Of a stretch of DNA of 64,000 nt, positions 9,149-17,817 are shown in pieces (the first letter of the stretch is position 1; each line of letters begins with the position of its first letter). The stretch is from assembly GCA_003281225.1 (NCBI GenBank), contig QCCP01000005.1, positions 1-64,000 on the forward strand, written 5' to 3'. The position numbers were made by a program, and so were the translations under genes. Under the pieces are notes generated by a model that made no database searches, was not told the origin of the DNA, and saw nothing but the letters and a program-made list of their open reading frames with translations. Source of the DNA: Prochlorococcus sp. AG-347-L20 (GTDB lineage Bacteria; Cyanobacteriota; Cyanobacteriia; PCC-6307; Cyanobiaceae).

Positions 9149-9583
9149 ATGTCCTTACTTCGGGGCAAAAATATTTTAAAAAAATTTTTTAAAAGACCAA
9201 AGATTAACTGGTCAAACTACGAATTCGAATCATCATTACAGTTAAATGAATTTGTCGATCAATTATTAGAACCTATCAAAAATTCTCAATCAAGCTATCT
9301 TATAAAACTTGGTTTACATGAAGCTTTAGTTAACGCAGTAAAACATGGAAATAAATTAGATCCAAAAAAAAATATTAGAGTAAGAAGAATAATTACTCCT
9401 AATTGGTGTGTTTGGCAAATTCAAGATCAAGGTAATGGTTTAGAAATAAAAAAAAGAGACTACAAATTACCCAAAAAAATAAGTAGTGTAAATGGCCGTG
9501 GCCTATACATTATTAATGAATGTTTTGATGACATTAGATGGAGTAGTAAAGGTAATAGGCTTCAGTTGGCTTTAAAAAGGTGA
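9149..9583 (+). CDS. RsbW-like anti-sigma factor / serine-threonine kinase (HATPase)
   Basis: A 144-residue protein with a GHKL/HATPase fold. The N-box is KLGLHEALVNAVKHGNK near residue 52, the G1 region WQIQDQGNGLEI near residue 90, and the glycine-rich GRGLYIINECFDDIRW segment near residue 117. This matches the RsbW/SpoIIAB anti-sigma family. The partner anti-anti-sigma factor and the target sigma factor are not in the window. The N-terminal ~20 residues are very basic. Its last 22 bases overlap the end of the convergent gene at 9562-9825. Confidence 0.85.
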   Translation: MSLLRGKNILKKFFKRPKINWSNYEFESSLQLNEFVDQLLEPIKNSQSSYLIKLGLHEALVNAVKHGNKLDPKKNIRVRRIITPNWCVWQIQDQGNGLEIKKRDYKLPKKISSVNGRGLYIINECFDDIRWSSKGNRLQLALKR

Positions 9584-9825
9584 TTTTTACTGGGGCAAGG
9601 TTGATCTACATTAATTTCTTTTAACCATTTAATACTTTCTTCTAAATAATCAATAGTTTCCTTTTCATTACAAGAAATAATTAAGTGGCATAATCCCGCA
9701 GAAATTAGTTCTGCAGATCTTTTATATTTATTTCCTTTATCTTTATGCCATTTAGAATGATCAATTTTTAATTTGTCATTAAGACTTTGAACAAGCTGAA
9801 TAGTATCTTTATCCCAATGGGTCAT
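9562..9825 (-). CDS. Conserved-looking small soluble protein, unknown function
   Basis: An 87-residue, probably all-helical soluble protein starting MTHWDKDTIQLVQSLNDKL. It has a tryptophan and several lysines in the middle and a cysteine-containing QPCPSK segment near the C-terminus. I cannot name the family, although similar short proteins occur in picocyanobacteria. Its stop lies inside the coding end of the RsbW-like gene, a 22-base tail-to-tail overlap. The methyltransferase gene lies 12 bases upstream on the same strand and probably shares its transcript. Confidence 0.7.
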   Translation of the reverse strand: MTHWDKDTIQLVQSLNDKLKIDHSKWHKDKGNKYKRSAELISAGLCHLIISCNEKETIDYLEESIKWLKEINVDQPCPSKNHLFKAN

Positions 9826-9837
9826 AAGAGTTTTTAT

Positions 9838-10893
9838 TTACTTTACAGCAGACCATACTTTGGTCATAAAAAAGGAATTTGATTTTACATCTTTAAACCC
9901 TACATCCTCAATTTTAGAATCTATATCCTCTTTAATATAATCACAATAAAAAGGCTCATGAAAAGATTTATAGAAGCTTTCCATTACGGATGTAAAGTCA
10001 GGTGAATCACTTATTTGAATTGAATCAGCTAAAACTAATATTCCGCCAGGTTCAAGAACTCTAAAAAATTCATTTAATACTTTAGCTCTAATTATTCTAG
10101 GTAATTCATGAAATAAGTAAACACAAGAAATGCATTGAAAACTATCATTTTCAAAAGGTAATTCCTCAGCATTACCTTTTATTAACTGAATTAAATCTCC
10201 ATCTAAATCTGAAATATATCTACTTGCCTCTTTTAAGTATGAATCAGATAAATCAATTCCTGTAATTTTTTCTTTAGGAAATGCGGCTCTTAATTGTTTT
10301 AATGTTCTACCTGATCCTGTAGCCACATCGAGTATTTTTATAGAACTTTTTTTTCTATCTCTAAAAAATTCAAGTCCTTCTTTTATTGGCTTAATTATTC
10401 TTCTCCTCATTGAGTCAGCACTACCATTGAAAAGTATCTCAACTTGTAGGTCGTAAATGCTAGCTGAAAAATCTGATAAATAACCATCTGTTTGATGATG
10501 AAAATTTCTCAAGTAATATTGAGGATAATTATCTTTATCAATTGATTTTGGAAGATCATCAAAGTTTTGTTTCCTGCGTCTATCCCATGTATTAGGCATA
10601 TCGAGCCAAATTTTAGGATATTGAGTTAAATATCTAAGCCATGGTTCGTCAAACAATAATTTTTTGGGATAAATATTTTTTTCTGCATCATTCCAATCTT
10701 CTTCTCTTAAGATATCCATTGAATTTTGGATTTGCATTAGAAGATCTCTATCTATATCAAAATTTTCAAGCTTGGAATCAGGAAGAATAAGGTTCATTAA
10801 TCTTGAACTGATCTGCTTGTGAGCGAAACCTGCAATGCTTTTACTTTGTTGTAGCGTTTTATATGCAATTTTTGAAATTGATTCCCTAGCCAT
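9838..10893 (-). CDS. SAM-dependent methyltransferase (UbiE-like, class I)
   Basis: A class-I methyltransferase. The SAM-binding motif I is KILDVATGSGRTL in the middle of the protein, followed by ITGIDLSDSYLKEA and the motif FQCISCVYLFHELPR. A long N-terminal region of about 185 residues without a recognised domain precedes it. I place the start at the ATG encoding MARESISKIAYKTL. The open frame extends 14 codons further (to 10935), but that extension, MIFFLLEYRY, reads like translated AT-rich leader. The substrate is unknown; membership of the UbiE/MenG-like group suggests a quinone or lipid substrate but does not prove it. It lies downstream of the glnA terminator. Confidence 0.82.
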   Translation of the reverse strand: MARESISKIAYKTLQQSKSIAGFAHKQISSRLMNLILPDSKLENFDIDRDLLMQIQNSMDILREEDWNDAEKNIYPKKLLFDEPWLRYLTQYPKIWLDMPNTWDRRRKQNFDDLPKSIDKDNYPQYYLRNFHHQTDGYLSDFSASIYDLQVEILFNGSADSMRRRIIKPIKEGLEFFRDRKKSSIKILDVATGSGRTLKQLRAAFPKEKITGIDLSDSYLKEASRYISDLDGDLIQLIKGNAEELPFENDSFQCISCVYLFHELPRIIRAKVLNEFFRVLEPGGILVLADSIQISDSPDFTSVMESFYKSFHEPFYCDYIKEDIDSKIEDVGFKDVKSNSFFMTKVWSAVK

Positions 10894-10921
10894 TTTTCGA
10901 TTTATATATCTATATTCCAAC

Positions 10922-10970
10922 AAAAAAAAAATCAATTTGAGAATATTTTGTGATATTTCTCAAATTGATT
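10922..10970 (-). terminator. Rho-independent terminator of glnA
   Basis: A perfect 14-base inverted repeat (AATCAATTTGAGAA at 10930-10943, its complement at 10957-10970) with a 13-base loop. Read on the minus strand it is followed directly by a run of T residues (complement of 10922-10931). It begins about 25 bases after the glnA stop and lies before the methyltransferase start, so it separates the two minus-strand genes. It is the best intrinsic terminator I see in the window. Confidence 0.85.
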
Positions 10971-10994
10971 AATTAAACTAAGGATTTCTTTTAA

Positions 10995-12416
10995 TTATGC
11001 ATCGTAATACATGAAGAATTCATGGGGATGAGGCCTTTGTCTTAGTTGTTGTACCTCTTCGTATTTTATATCGATAAAGTTATCAATAAAATCTTCAGTA
11101 AATACTCCACCAGCTAATAGATAATCCTTATCTGCTTTTAGCGCATTAAGTGAGTCATTAAGAGATGAAGGTACTGTATCAATTTTTGCAAGTTCATCAG
11201 CTGGAAGTTCAAATAAATCTACATCTACTCCATCACCAGGATCAATTTGATTTTTAATTCCATCAATACCAGCAAGCATCATTACAGAGAATGCTAAGTA
11301 AGGATTTGCAAGTGCGTCACCTGATCTGAATTCTAATCTTTTAGCTTTAGGGCTTGGTCCTGTTAAAGGTATTCTTACCGCAGCTGATCTATTACCCTCA
11401 GAATAAACTAGATTTACAGGTGCTTCGAATCCAGGAACCAATCGTTTATAACTATTAGTAGTTGGGTTAGTAAACGCTAAGAATGATGGAGCATGTTTAA
11501 GTATGCCTCCGATATACCATCTTGCTGTTTGAGATAAATTTGCATAAGATCCTTCGCCAAAGAATAGTGGCTGTCCACTCTTCCATAAACTTTGGTGAAC
11601 ATGCATTCCTGTTCCGTTGTCGTTAAAAACAGGTTTGGGCATAAATGTTGCTGTTTTTCCATATTTTTTTGCGACATTTCTGACAACGTATTTATAAGTC
11701 ATAACGTTATCAGCAGCATTTATTAACGAATCAAATTTCATTCCAAGCTCGTGTTGGCCGGCACCAGCAACTTCATGGTGATGTTTTTCTGTGGGGATGC
11801 CTAATTCACCCATAAGAAGAAGCATCTCAGATCTGATATCTTGGGCAGTATCGTTTGGAGCTACTGGAAAATATCCTTCTTTATATTGTATTTTGTATCC
11901 TAAGTTTCCCCCTTCTTCAATTCTCCCTGTATTCCATGGGGCTTCAATAGTATCTACACTATAAAAACAACCTCCTTCTTTAGAGTCATATCTAACATCA
12001 TCAAATAAAAAGAATTCTGGTTCTGGACCAAAAAATGCAGTATCTGCTATACCAGTCGAGTCTAGATATTCTAATGCTTTTTGAGCTAAAGCTCTTGGAC
12101 ACCTATCATAAGGTTCCCCGCTTCTTGGCTCTTGAATAGAGCAAATCATACTTAGAGTTTTATGTTTATAAAAAGGATCTATCCAAGCTGTGCTTGCATC
12201 GGGCACCATTGACATATCCGAGGCATTAATTGCTTTCCAACCTCTTATTGATGAACCATCAAATGCCAAACCTTCTGTAAAAGAATCCTCCTCTATCATG
12301 TCTGATGTAAGAGTTAAATGTTGCCATTTCCCATGAATATCAGTGAATTTTAAATCGATGAGTTCAATTCCTTCGTCTTTAATTTGACTTAAAACATCTT
12401 GAGGAGATTTAGACAT
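10995..12416 (-). CDS. glnA: Glutamine synthetase type I
   Basis: GlnA condenses ammonium and glutamate to glutamine, the entry point for nitrogen in the GS-GOGAT cycle. The 473 residues match dodecameric type I enzymes. Visible signatures are [14 protein letters not shown] near residue 51, the metal-binding EPEFFLF near residue 131, the [12 protein letters not shown] segment near residue 217, the ATP-binding region [16 protein letters not shown] near residue 262, and the NRSAAVRIP loop. I do not see the canonical adenylylation context clearly enough to comment. Regulation is suggested by the NtcA-type site and -10 box just upstream, and a strong terminator follows the gene, so it is probably transcribed alone. 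Confidence 0.98.
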   Translation of the reverse strand: MSKSPQDVLSQIKDEGIELIDLKFTDIHGKWQHLTLTSDMIEEDSFTEGLAFDGSSIRGWKAINASDMSMVPDASTAWIDPFYKHKTLSMICSIQEPRSGEPYDRCPRALAQKALEYLDSTGIADTAFFGPEPEFFLFDDVRYDSKEGGCFYSVDTIEAPWNTGRIEEGGNLGYKIQYKEGYFPVAPNDTAQDIRSEMLLLMGELGIPTEKHHHEVAGAGQHELGMKFDSLINAADNVMTYKYVVRNVAKKYGKTATFMPKPVFNDNGTGMHVHQSLWKSGQPLFFGEGSYANLSQTARWYIGGILKHAPSFLAFTNPTTNSYKRLVPGFEAPVNLVYSEGNRSAAVRIPLTGPSPKAKRLEFRSGDALANPYLAFSVMMLAGIDGIKNQIDPGDGVDVDLFELPADELAKIDTVPSSLNDSLNALKADKDYLLAGGVFTEDFIDNFIDIKYEEVQQLRQRPHPHEFFMYYDA

Positions 12417-12437
12417 AATTTTGTAATACCTTATATG

Positions 12438-12479
12438 AAATTAATAACTTGATGATTCTTGTTATGTATCAACGGTAAC
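12438..12479 (-). promoter_or_regulatory. Candidate NtcA-activated (class II) promoter of glnA
   Basis: On the minus strand GTTACCGTTGATAC (12466-12479) matches GT(T/A)-N8-TAC, one base away from the NtcA consensus GTA-N8-TAC. Exactly 22 bases downstream is TAATTT (12438-12443), fitting the TAN3T -10 box expected at 22-23 bases in NtcA-activated cyanobacterial promoters. Transcription would start around 12430, giving a leader of only about 14 bases before the glnA ATG at 12416. The spacing is what makes the call persuasive. Confidence 0.7.
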
Positions 12480-12629
12480 TTTTTTTAAGACTTGATGTCT
12501 TCTTTTAGTGTTTCAAGTCATAAGTTTAATAATTGTTTACCTAAATATTTAAATTGAATGAATTTCTTTAAATAAATATCGCTTATGTGACGATATTAGT
12601 TTAATTTAAAAGTAATTGAATGTAATGCT

Positions 12630-13814
12630 TTGACAGAAGCAAAACTTATTTCGGCTTTAAATGAAGAGAATTTATCTCATTTCTCAAAGACTTATGTTCC
12701 CTCAAGACTTTTATTAGGTCCTGGCCCTTCAAACGCACATCCAGAAGTCTTAAGCGCTCTTTCTTTGAATCCCATTGGTCACTTAGATGAAGCATATATT
12801 TCATTGATGTCTGATGTTCAACAACTTCTAAGATATACCTGGCAATGTAATAATCGTCTGACTCTTCCAATGAGTGGTACTGGAAGTGCCGCTATGGAAG
12901 CATCAATAGCTAATTTTATAGAGGAAGGAGAAAAAATTCTCATCGCTAAAAAAGGATATTTTGGAGACAGACTTGTTGATATGGCAACAAGATATAAAGC
13001 AGATGTATCTGTTATTGAAAAACCTTGGGGTGAATCCTTTTCTTATGAAGAAATCAAATATGAAATAGAAACTAAAAAACCAGCAATTTTTGCTATTGTC
13101 CATGCTGAAACATCAAGTGGTGTTTTACAACCTCTTGATGGTATTGGGGATGTATGTAGAAAAAATAACTGCTTGTTTTTAGTTGATGCAGTCACTTCTC
13201 TTGGAGCTCTAGAACTATTGATTGATGAATGGAAAATTGATCTAGCATACAGTTGTAGTCAAAAGGGATTAAGTTGTCCCCCAGGATTAAGCCCTTTTAC
13301 GATGAATAAAAGAGCTGAAGAAAAACTAAGTTCAAGAAAAACAAAAGTACCTAACTGGTATTTAGATTTGTCTCTATTAAATAAATATTGGGGTTCTGAT
13401 CGTGTTTACCATCATACTGCCCCTGTAAATATGAATTTTGCTATTCGTGAAGGTTTACGATTAATTGCGAATGAGGGTTTAGAAAATGTTTGGAATAGAC
13501 ATAATACCAACGCAAAGAAACTGTGGAATGGGTTAGAAAGTCTCGGAATGGAATTACATGTATCAGAGGATTATAGATTGCCAACTTTAACCACGGTTAA
13601 AATTCCTCCAGCAGTTGATGGTGATGGTTTTAGAAATCATCTTTTAAGAAACTTTGGAATAGAGATAGGAAATGGACTTGGAGAATTGTCTGGTAAGGTA
13701 TGGCGCATAGGATTAATGGGCTTTAACTCAAGTGAGGAGAATGTTGATAGATTATTAAACCTATTTGATACTGAGTTAAAAAAATATTCTATTTTTGAGT
13801 CCTCAACTTTTTAA
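12630..13814 (+). CDS. Class-V aminotransferase (serine/alanine-glyoxylate type)
   Basis: A 394-residue PLP enzyme of the class-V family related to serine-pyruvate, alanine-glyoxylate and serine-glyoxylate aminotransferases; the family has also been annotated as soluble hydrogenase small subunit. Signatures include RLLLGPGPSNAHPEVL near residue 26, the MSGTGSAAMEA cofactor loop near residue 80, FLVDAVTSLGALEL near residue 183, and the Schiff-base lysine in SCSQKGLSCPPGL near residue 210. Photorespiratory glyoxylate transamination is a reasonable role but the substrate is inferred. It starts at a TTG and diverges from glnA across a 213-base gap. Its end overlaps tadA by 26 bases, tail to tail. 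Confidence 0.88.
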   Translation: MTEAKLISALNEENLSHFSKTYVPSRLLLGPGPSNAHPEVLSALSLNPIGHLDEAYISLMSDVQQLLRYTWQCNNRLTLPMSGTGSAAMEASIANFIEEGEKILIAKKGYFGDRLVDMATRYKADVSVIEKPWGESFSYEEIKYEIETKKPAIFAIVHAETSSGVLQPLDGIGDVCRKNNCLFLVDAVTSLGALELLIDEWKIDLAYSCSQKGLSCPPGLSPFTMNKRAEEKLSSRKTKVPNWYLDLSLLNKYWGSDRVYHHTAPVNMNFAIREGLRLIANEGLENVWNRHNTNAKKLWNGLESLGMELHVSEDYRLPTLTTVKIPPAVDGDGFRNHLLRNFGIEIGNGLGELSGKVWRIGLMGFNSSEENVDRLLNLFDTELKKYSIFESSTF

Positions 13815-14295
13815 ACCATAGCTGTAAAATCTGACTGCATTCATCTTCTAAAATACCTCCCACAATTTCCATTTTGTGATGAGCACTTTCATGTTTTGAT
13901 AAGTCGATTGAGCCTCCCAATCCACCTCTTTTCTTATCGTAAGCCCCGAAAATAACTTTTCCCATCCGCGCTTGAATAAGAGCAGAGGAACACATAGTGC
14001 AAGGTTCTAGATTTGTGATAATAGTACATTCATTAAATCTCCAATCATTTTTTATTAGAGATGCCTGCCTTAGTGCCATTATCTCAGCATGACCTAATGG
14101 GTCTTTGTTTATATTCCTCCTGTTAACCCCTCTACCGATACATCTTCCTCTCTCATCTAAAATTATTGAACAGATTGGTAGCTCAACTTTCCCAATTTCT
14201 TTTGATCTTCTTAATATCGAATTCATCCACAAAGTGTAATTTGTTTTTTTTTGTTGATCTTTATTACTATTTCCATTTTCAAAAATATATCTCAT
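13789..14295 (-). CDS. tadA: tRNA-specific adenosine deaminase
   Basis: TadA deaminates A34 of tRNA-Arg(ACG) to inosine. The zinc-binding motifs of the cytidine deaminase superfamily are present: HAEIMAL (His ligand and proton-shuttling Glu) near residue 89 and PCTMCSSALIQARMGKVIFG near residue 118. At 168 residues it is slightly longer than the core because of a basic N-terminal extension of about 20 residues. TadA is more likely than a free-base deaminase because of the ARMGKVIFGAYDKKRGGLG segment. Its 3' end overlaps the convergent aminotransferase by 26 bases. Confidence 0.88.
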   Translation of the reverse strand: MRYIFENGNSNKDQQKKTNYTLWMNSILRRSKEIGKVELPICSIILDERGRCIGRGVNRRNINKDPLGHAEIMALRQASLIKNDWRFNECTIITNLEPCTMCSSALIQARMGKVIFGAYDKKRGGLGGSIDLSKHESAHHKMEIVGGILEDECSQILQLWFKKLRTQK

Positions 14296-14338
14296 TTACC
14301 AATATTGAGAATAGAATTATTAATAGATATCTTATCTG

Positions 14339-15724
14339 ATGGCTGAAGATTTAATTAATAATAAAGATATATATTTCCCCTCATATTTAGGGACTAATGA
14401 CAGATTGATTACTCTTCTGAATAGAGCAAGTCAAACTCTTTGTGACTGGTTCTCTAAAGCTGATAAAAATGGTCCTTTACCTTTTGATGAGAATTTCAAG
14501 TGCATTATGCCTAGGGAAGATGGTAACTCTGAAGAAGATTTGTTTTCTGAGATTGAATCTCTTTTGAATAATTCATTTAATCCAGTTCATCCTGGTTCAC
14601 TAGCTCACCTTGATCCCCCACCTTTAATTTTCTCTATTTTGGGAGATTTAATTGCTGCTGGTTTAAATAATAATCTCCTCGCTTACGAGTTATCACCAAG
14701 TGTAACTTTGCTTGAGGAATCATTATGTAAATGGTTTGCCAAGAAAATAGGGTTTAATGATCTTTCAGGTGGAATAGCTGCTAGCGGAGGTACATTAAGT
14801 AATCTTAATGCCCTTATAGCAGCTAGAAATAATGCTGGATTAGCTACAAATCCTAATTCTGTATTACTTGTTAGTGAAGATGCTCATTCTTCCTTCGTTA
14901 AATGTATAAGAATAATGGGTCTTGATACTATAAATCTTGTCAGGATTAAAACTGATAATCAAGGTAGAATGGACATAAACGATCTCAGAAAGTCTTTAGA
15001 TAAATGTACAATAGAAAATAAAAAAATATTTGCTATTGTTGCCACCCTTGGGACAACTGTAAGGGGAGCTATTGATCCTATTAAAGAAATAAGTGAAATA
15101 TGCAAAGAAAGAAATATATGGCTACATATTGATGGCTCTATTGGAGGCATTTTTGCTGTAACCTCTATTCCAATAAAAGGTCTAAAAAATATTAATCAGG
15201 CAAATTCGATAACAATAAATCCGCAAAAAATCATTGGCATTACAAAGACTTCATCTTTGTTATTGGTTTCAAATATGAGTACTTTAGAAAATACTTTTAA
15301 TACTGGACTACCATATATATCATCTAAAGAAAATATTATTAATAGAGGAGAAATTGGCATACAAGGTTCTAGACCTGCAGAGGTTATCAAACTATGGCTT
15401 GGGTTACGTTTTTTAGGCCTGAATGGAATAGAAAATATATTAAAATCATCAATTAAAAGAAAAGATTTTTTTATAAAAAATATTAGTAAGAATAAATTTG
15501 ATATATATTCAGGTCCTCTTCATATTGTTTCATTTATACCAAAGAAACTTGAGCCAGAAGATTCTGATACATGGACTCAAACTAAAGTTAATGAACTAAT
15601 TGACAATAAATTTATGCTTTCTAGACCAAAATTTAAAGGTAGATATTTTTTAAGAGTTGTAATGGGAAATTACAATACAAAGGAATCTCATATTGAAGAA
15701 CTTTTGAGACTTTTAGATGCCTAA
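14339..15724 (+). CDS. Group II pyridoxal-dependent decarboxylase
   Basis: A 461-residue member of the PLP-dependent aromatic/glutamate/diaminobutyrate decarboxylase family. It shows the substrate-side HPGSLAHLDPPPL segment near residue 86, GGIAASGGTLSNLNALIAAR near residue 144, the cofactor-binding WLHIDGSIGGIFAV near residue 261, and a lysine-containing INPQKIIGITKTSSLLLV region near residue 294 at the Schiff-base position. That region is less canonical than the usual HKW signature, so the substrate cannot be read off; L-2,4-diaminobutyrate, tyrosine or aspartate are all possible. It diverges from tadA and is followed 3 bases later by a small membrane ORF. Confidence 0.85.
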   Translation: MAEDLINNKDIYFPSYLGTNDRLITLLNRASQTLCDWFSKADKNGPLPFDENFKCIMPREDGNSEEDLFSEIESLLNNSFNPVHPGSLAHLDPPPLIFSILGDLIAAGLNNNLLAYELSPSVTLLEESLCKWFAKKIGFNDLSGGIAASGGTLSNLNALIAARNNAGLATNPNSVLLVSEDAHSSFVKCIRIMGLDTINLVRIKTDNQGRMDINDLRKSLDKCTIENKKIFAIVATLGTTVRGAIDPIKEISEICKERNIWLHIDGSIGGIFAVTSIPIKGLKNINQANSITINPQKIIGITKTSSLLLVSNMSTLENTFNTGLPYISSKENIINRGEIGIQGSRPAEVIKLWLGLRFLGLNGIENILKSSIKRKDFFIKNISKNKFDIYSGPLHIVSFIPKKLEPEDSDTWTQTKVNELIDNKFMLSRPKFKGRYFLRVVMGNYNTKESHIEELLRLLDA

Positions 15725-15727
15725 CTT

Positions 15728-15865
15728 ATGAATATGGATAGACCAAAAATTATTGCAATAGTAACAGGGTTTATATCTATAGCTATTTGTATTGCTTATT
15801 TACTCTTATTAACTATATTTGATTTCAGAACTTATCTAAATGATCAATTATCTAATTTTACATAG
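15728..15865 (+). CDS. 45-residue single-helix membrane protein (unlisted small ORF)
   Basis: ATG to TAG, 46 codons, starting 3 bases after the decarboxylase stop. The peptide begins MNMDRPKIIAIVTGF, carries one long hydrophobic helix (about residues 8-31), and ends in a short polar tail DFRTYLNDQLSNFT. The R-P-K-(I/L)-I-A-(I/L)-V-T-G pattern resembles small conserved proteins I recall from marine Synechococcus and Prochlorococcus, but I cannot name a family. Its last 8 bases overlap the end of the convergent GTPase gene. The tight spacing and clean membrane-protein pattern support a real gene. Confidence 0.65.
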   Translation: MNMDRPKIIAIVTGFISIAICIAYLLLLTIFDFRTYLNDQLSNFT

Positions 15866-17357
15866 TAAATGGAGGCAAACTTTTATTTGATTTAAAATAC
15901 TTTTTCATTTCAATTTTTGAAATAGCTTCTCTTACGAAGTTGTTTAGAATATCCTCTCTCTTACTTATTTTATAAATCTTATCTACTACTTCTTGGATTC
16001 CTCCATCTCCCCAATCTTGCCCATTTTTAAAATATTCAATCAAACTTAGTCCTACTATTCTTATTAACCAGCCTGCTGTAACTGATTGTATAGATTTAGA
16101 TAATATAATTTTAGTCAAACTTGTAGCTAAAGCAGGAGAAAGAATGGCGAGACTCCCTTTTAGTATTCCTTGTTTAGCCAATGCGCTTAACAGTGAAGTC
16201 GCTAAATCTTTTGCATCTTTTTTTGTAAGCTTTATTTCATATATTTTTGATAATTCCATTATCATTTGAAGGTTTACGGAGGTAGTAGTAAGGAAATCAA
16301 CAGCTGGTAATGGATTAACTAGTATTACCCCTCCTGTTATCCACATATATTTATTAATCACTTTATTTGACATTAAATATCTTTGTTCTTGAACGAAATT
16401 TTTACTTTTAATACCTAACTTATTTGAGCGAAAAAGAATATTATCCGCTAATAACTCTTCACCATTATTATCGAGCGTTTCTATTATTTCTCTAAATAAA
16501 CTTCCTACCTCTGGAACTAAATTTAAAGCATCTGATTTTATATAGGGAGATTGTTTAGGTACAGCTATTGTTTGAACAACAGAAATTTTATTTTTTCTAG
16601 CGGAAGTTATAGAAATTATATTTTCTTTGATGAGGTTATTTTCATCATTAGACCTCAAATCACATTTATTTAGAACTATTATTATTTTTTTTCTTAATTT
16701 TAATAATTCTTTAATTAAATAATTTTCGTATTTATTTATGTCTTGATCTAACACAAAGAGAACTAAGTCGGAATTTGATGCTTGTATAATTGTTGCTTTT
16801 TCTCTTTCTTCTCCTAATTTAGATGGTTCAAATAAACCCGGAGTATCAACTATATTAATGTTTCTTTTTAAAATTGGGATACGAATTTTATAGCTATTTA
16901 TTTGCTTTGTTGTACCTATTTTTGCAGAAGTTTGTCCGACAATATTTTTTAATAAAGATCTTGCAATGGATGTTTTTCCTGAGGAACCTGCTCCAAAAAG
17001 AGTAACTTTATAATCTCCTGTTTTTAATTGGGACTCTAGTTTGTTTTTTTGGTAATTTAAAAGTTCAACTTTTACTTTATCGTTAATTTTTTTATTAATT
17101 TTCTCGACCCCTTCCAAGCTTATCTTGGCAGCACCATATGTATTTTTGAATGAAAGTGTATTTTTTTTATTTTTATATATAACTTTATAAACTATTTTTT
17201 TAAATAATTTTTCATCAATATTATAAAATATATAAATAATTACTATTAAAAATATAAGGGTATAAATATTTACTATTCTTATAAATATCGAAAATAAAAT
17301 ATATAGAAATAATATTAATAATATATATTTTATATACTTTAATTTCAAGTAATTCAT
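15858..17357 (-). CDS. Membrane-associated Era-like GTPase with DUF697-type C-terminus
   Basis: A P-loop GTPase. Counting from the start I prefer, two predicted membrane helices lie near residues 9-25 and 30-45, the G1 loop GAGSSGKTS at 122-130, then G3 VDTPG and G4 LNKCD. The C-terminal ~170 residues are helical and hydrophobic (WITGGVILVNPLPAVDFL, GSLAILSPALATSL) like DUF697/YcjF-type domains. I choose the ATG at 17357 (MNYLKLKYIK), 1 base after the lspA stop, rather than the upstream start at 17426, which would overlap lspA by 68 bases. Role unknown; related proteins are proposed to act in membrane or cell-envelope regulation. Confidence 0.8.
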   Translation of the reverse strand: MNYLKLKYIKYILLILFLYILFSIFIRIVNIYTLIFLIVIIYIFYNIDEKLFKKIVYKVIYKNKKNTLSFKNTYGAAKISLEGVEKINKKINDKVKVELLNYQKNKLESQLKTGDYKVTLFGAGSSGKTSIARSLLKNIVGQTSAKIGTTKQINSYKIRIPILKRNINIVDTPGLFEPSKLGEEREKATIIQASNSDLVLFVLDQDINKYENYLIKELLKLRKKIIIVLNKCDLRSNDENNLIKENIISITSARKNKISVVQTIAVPKQSPYIKSDALNLVPEVGSLFREIIETLDNNGEELLADNILFRSNKLGIKSKNFVQEQRYLMSNKVINKYMWITGGVILVNPLPAVDFLTTTSVNLQMIMELSKIYEIKLTKKDAKDLATSLLSALAKQGILKGSLAILSPALATSLTKIILSKSIQSVTAGWLIRIVGLSLIEYFKNGQDWGDGGIQEVVDKIYKISKREDILNNFVREAISKIEMKKYFKSNKSLPPFTM

Positions 17358-17358
17358 T

Positions 17359-17817
17359 TTATCGATTATTTTTAAAAATGTTATACAGTAAAAAAATGAA
17401 ACCAATATTAATAGATATATCAGCAATATTAAATACTGGAAAATTTATAATATTTAAATTTATAAAATCAACAACAAAACCTTTATATATCCTATCTATA
17501 CCATTCCCAATAGTTCCCCCAAGTATAAAGCTGTAAGAATATAAATCGAATGAGTTTAAAGTATTTTTCCTAAATATCAAATAAATAAGTAATATTGAAA
17601 ACAAAATACTTATTAAAGATAAAAATATTCTACTACCACTAAATATGTTAAATGCCGCACCGTAATTTTTTACAAAGTCTAATTTAAATAAAAGAAAATC
17701 TTTATTAATAAATAATTTTTTATTATTAAATATTAAATATTTCGTAAATTGATCTATTAGAACAATAAAAATACTTAGAGAAAAAAAATATATTTTTGTT
17801 TGTATTTTATTAATCAT
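17359..17817 (-). CDS. lspA: Lipoprotein signal peptidase (signal peptidase II)
   Basis: LspA cleaves signal peptides from diacylglyceryl-modified prolipoproteins in the membrane. The 152 residues carry four hydrophobic helices and the family motifs: IDQFTKYL (helix 1), FVKNYGAAFNIFSG, GGTIGNGIDRIYKGFVVDFI with the first catalytic Asp, and FPVFNIADISINIG with the second. The start codon overlaps the bioY stop by 1 base, and the GTPase begins 1 base after its stop, so the three genes are certainly one transcription unit. Confidence 0.95.
   Translation of the reverse strand: MINKIQTKIYFFSLSIFIVLIDQFTKYLIFNNKKLFINKDFLLFKLDFVKNYGAAFNIFSGSRIFLSLISILFSILLIYLIFRKNTLNSFDLYSYSFILGGTIGNGIDRIYKGFVVDFINLNIINFPVFNIADISINIGFIFLLYNIFKNNR

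Noticed and set aside
10894-10935. Upstream start for the methyltransferase at 10935
   Set aside because: The added 14 residues (MIFFLLEYRY...) are unlike a soluble methyltransferase N-terminus and run close to the terminator; MARESISK is the more natural start.
12417-12629. Glutamine riboswitch (glnA RNA) upstream of glnA
   Set aside because: The inferred leader is about 14 bases and no stem-loop set matching the motif is visible upstream.
17358-17426. Upstream start for the GTPase overlapping lspA by 68 bases
   Set aside because: The ATG at 17357 lies 1 base after the lspA stop and leaves the whole membrane-GTPase architecture intact.
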